In this document: positions 6,909-7,810 of the stretch, piece after piece
Layout: each line of letters starts with the position of its first letter
Position numbering within the stretch: position 1 is the stretch's first letter
NCBI GenBank assembly: GCA_021829055.1
Contig: JAJZCS010000087.1
Coordinates: 1 to 7,810 of the forward strand
Reading direction: 5' to 3'
DNA from: Pseudomonadota bacterium
GTDB taxonomy: Bacteria; Pseudomonadota; Alphaproteobacteria; Acetobacterales; Acetobacteraceae
Length of the DNA: 7,810 nucleotides
Notes under the pieces: generated by a model
Seen by the model: only the letters and a program-made list of their open reading frames with translations
What the model was told of the DNA's origin: nothing
The model's database searches: none
Translations under genes and position numbers: made by a program

Positions 6909-7167
6909 AAACGTTTGGGCTGTAACAGGGAAAGGTGCCGGCCGCGATCAGGACGGATGATGGACTTAGGGAGCGAGGGACAGGTGCGGGGCGGCGGCAC
7001 AGCGGAAGTGTACGAGAGGTGGTGAGGGGGTTGTTCGCTTATGAGAGAAGTGCTTGCGGCGGCGCGGGAGGGGTGTGTATTTGTCGGGCGTGCCGGTCGT
7101 GGCCGGGCGGCATCCCTAATAGGTGAAGTGAGGGTTGGATCGAGACCCATAGCGAGGGGCGGTTGCT

Positions 7168-7626
7168 TTGGAACGGAACAGCGATAGTGACAGACGCCAA
7201 CACACCCGGACGCGGGCACTTAAGCGGGTGAAACTGATTTTTGGCAAGGGCCATAGCGTTATTGACTGTCTGGTCATCAATGAATCGCCGGAGGGTTTGA
7301 GGGTTGAAACGGCGTTGCCGATGTCTATTCCGGACCAGGTCGTTGTCCGCTCGGCTGACGGGGCGACGGTTGATGCGAGATGCTGCTGGGTGCGAGGGAG
7401 AGAAATCGGTCTTCAATTCGCGAAGACGGTAACTCTCTCTGAAGAGGCGTCGGTGCGGGCAATGTCGATTCTGGAGATATACAAGACAGAAGGATTTCAG
7501 AAGGCATATGATGCGCTGTGTGAAAGACGGTTCTTTGGCGATCGCGAGCTTCAGCGGGGTTCAGAAGATGCGAGGGCGGCTCTAAAGCGATTTGAGCAGC
7601 TTCTGGGGCGCCATAGAATTGAATGA
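7168..7626 (+). CDS. PilZ-domain protein, likely c-di-GMP binding
   Basis: Small cytoplasmic protein of 152 residues with a PilZ domain at about 5-90. Both c-di-GMP-contacting motifs are present: RRQHTR (R9, R10, R14; the RxxxR switch) and NESPEG (N38, S40, G43; the D/NxSxxG motif). The domain closes with CCWVRGREIGLQF (72-84), the usual last PilZ strand. PilZ proteins turn c-di-GMP levels into effects on motility, export or polysaccharide synthesis. Residues 92-152 form a charged, probably alpha-helical tail (YKTEGFQKAYDALCERRFF region) that I do not recognise and that may bind a partner. The start is TTG 7168: GAGGGG lies 8 nt upstream, and an in-frame TAG at 7150 leaves no earlier start. 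It is divergent from the beta-barrel gene. The target is unknown, and binding is inferred from motifs only. Confidence 0.85.
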   Translation: MERNSDSDRRQHTRTRALKRVKLIFGKGHSVIDCLVINESPEGLRVETALPMSIPDQVVVRSADGATVDARCCWVRGREIGLQFAKTVTLSEEASVRAMSILEIYKTEGFQKAYDALCERRFFGDRELQRGSEDARAALKRFEQLLGRHRIE

Positions 7627-7810
7627 TCTGGTGGGTCCGCGCGCGGTTGGTTGTGGAAGGCAGCTGTCTCATCCGGGATCGCGTAGTTGCCGTTTCCGAA
7701 GCCGGGAGGCGTTTACGAACAGGTTGGCGCAGCTGGTCAGCGAGCTTCAGAGCAGAGCATTTGATGCGCACCCCGGTCGAGCGGTCCCGCTGCCGGACGG
7801 CGGCCGATCA
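7623..7810 (+). CDS. Possible partial reading frame overlapping the PilZ stop (ATGA), unidentified
   Basis: An ATG at 7623 shares four bases with the PilZ TGA stop (ATGA), and its frame is open for 62 codons to the right edge, beginning MIWWVRARLVVEGSC. ATGA overlaps are typical of translationally coupled genes, and the third codon position is roughly 70% G/C by hand count. The translation is Arg- and Trp-rich, matches nothing I know and lacks a clear Shine-Dalgarno. A second plus frame through the same stretch is also open and contains a protein-like run (EAFTNRLAQLVSELQSRAF, from codons after about 7700). I cannot tell which, if either, is real. One frame may also be a relic of an element whose body lies beyond the edge. 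Confidence 0.2.
   Translation, partial: MIWWVRARLVVEGSCLIRDRVVAVSEAGRRLRTGWRSWSASFRAEHLMRTPVERSRCRTAAD

Larger units (their letters stand above)
6471..7167. other. Long divergent intergenic region between the beta-barrel and PilZ genes
   Basis: These 697 bp hold no convincing gene. Contents seen: the Shine-Dalgarno of the barrel gene (about 6475-6482, minus), an 8-bp-arm inverted repeat (6523-6549), a 9-bp-arm inverted repeat (6856-6908), and a G-rich plus strand over 6961-7080 (hand count about 60 G to 17 C). Frames of 50-80 codons exist (for example 6554-6793 plus) but resemble nothing known and lack Shine-Dalgarno sequences. A 47-codon frame from ATG 7041 follows a GAGGGGG at 10 nt spacing and runs into the start of the PilZ gene; I do not call it. 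A small RNA here is possible but unproven. Confidence 0.5.

Noticed and set aside
7325..7771. A 148-codon minus-strand frame opposite the PilZ gene
   Set aside because: It is antisense to a clear PilZ domain and its Ser/Pro/Arg-rich sequence is typical of a shadow frame.
7728..7795. tRNA-like stretch (GCGCAGCTGGTCAGCG resembles a D-arm, GGTCGAGC a T-loop)
   Set aside because: No acceptor stem, no proper anticodon stem-loop and no paired T-arm could be drawn.

Overview
The window reads as a moderately high-GC proteobacterial chromosome segment, most probably alphaproteobacterial. The RecD2 N-terminal sequence closely resembles alphaproteobacterial RecD2 as I remember it, and Acetobacteraceae would be my first guess. 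That placement is inference from recognised protein sequence, not a search.

Layout, left to right. Positions 1-1615 (minus strand) hold the first 538 codons of an ATP-dependent RecD2-type DNA helicase whose C-terminal third lies beyond the left edge. After a 296-bp gap come 1912-2985 (minus), a complete HoxN/NixA-family nickel/cobalt permease. A 458-bp gap (2986-3443) separates it from the divergently transcribed 3444-4787 (plus), an O-antigen ligase/Wzy-type membrane glycosyl-ligase. The next gene, 5079-6470 (minus), converges on the ligase. It encodes a secreted outer-membrane beta-barrel protein with an N-terminal coiled coil and a Pro/Thr/Ala-rich linker, an architecture like the FapF amyloid exporter. 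A 697-bp region (6471-7167) without a convincing gene follows. It has two clean inverted repeats and a strongly G-skewed segment. Then comes 7168-7626 (plus), a small PilZ protein with both c-di-GMP-binding motifs. A possible partial reading frame overlaps its stop codon as ATGA and runs off the right edge.

The genes do not form an obvious operon. Adjacent genes are separated by about 290-700 bp and face different ways. Three of the five are envelope-related (permease, polysaccharide ligase, outer-membrane barrel), and the PilZ protein could link c-di-GMP to surface or export functions, but nothing here proves that they cooperate. The most distinctive element is the orphan coiled-coil/beta-barrel gene with an 8-bp-arm inverted repeat just upstream and a divergent PilZ gene. 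I did not find a clear new multi-gene system, CRISPR array, tRNA, rRNA or intact mobile element.
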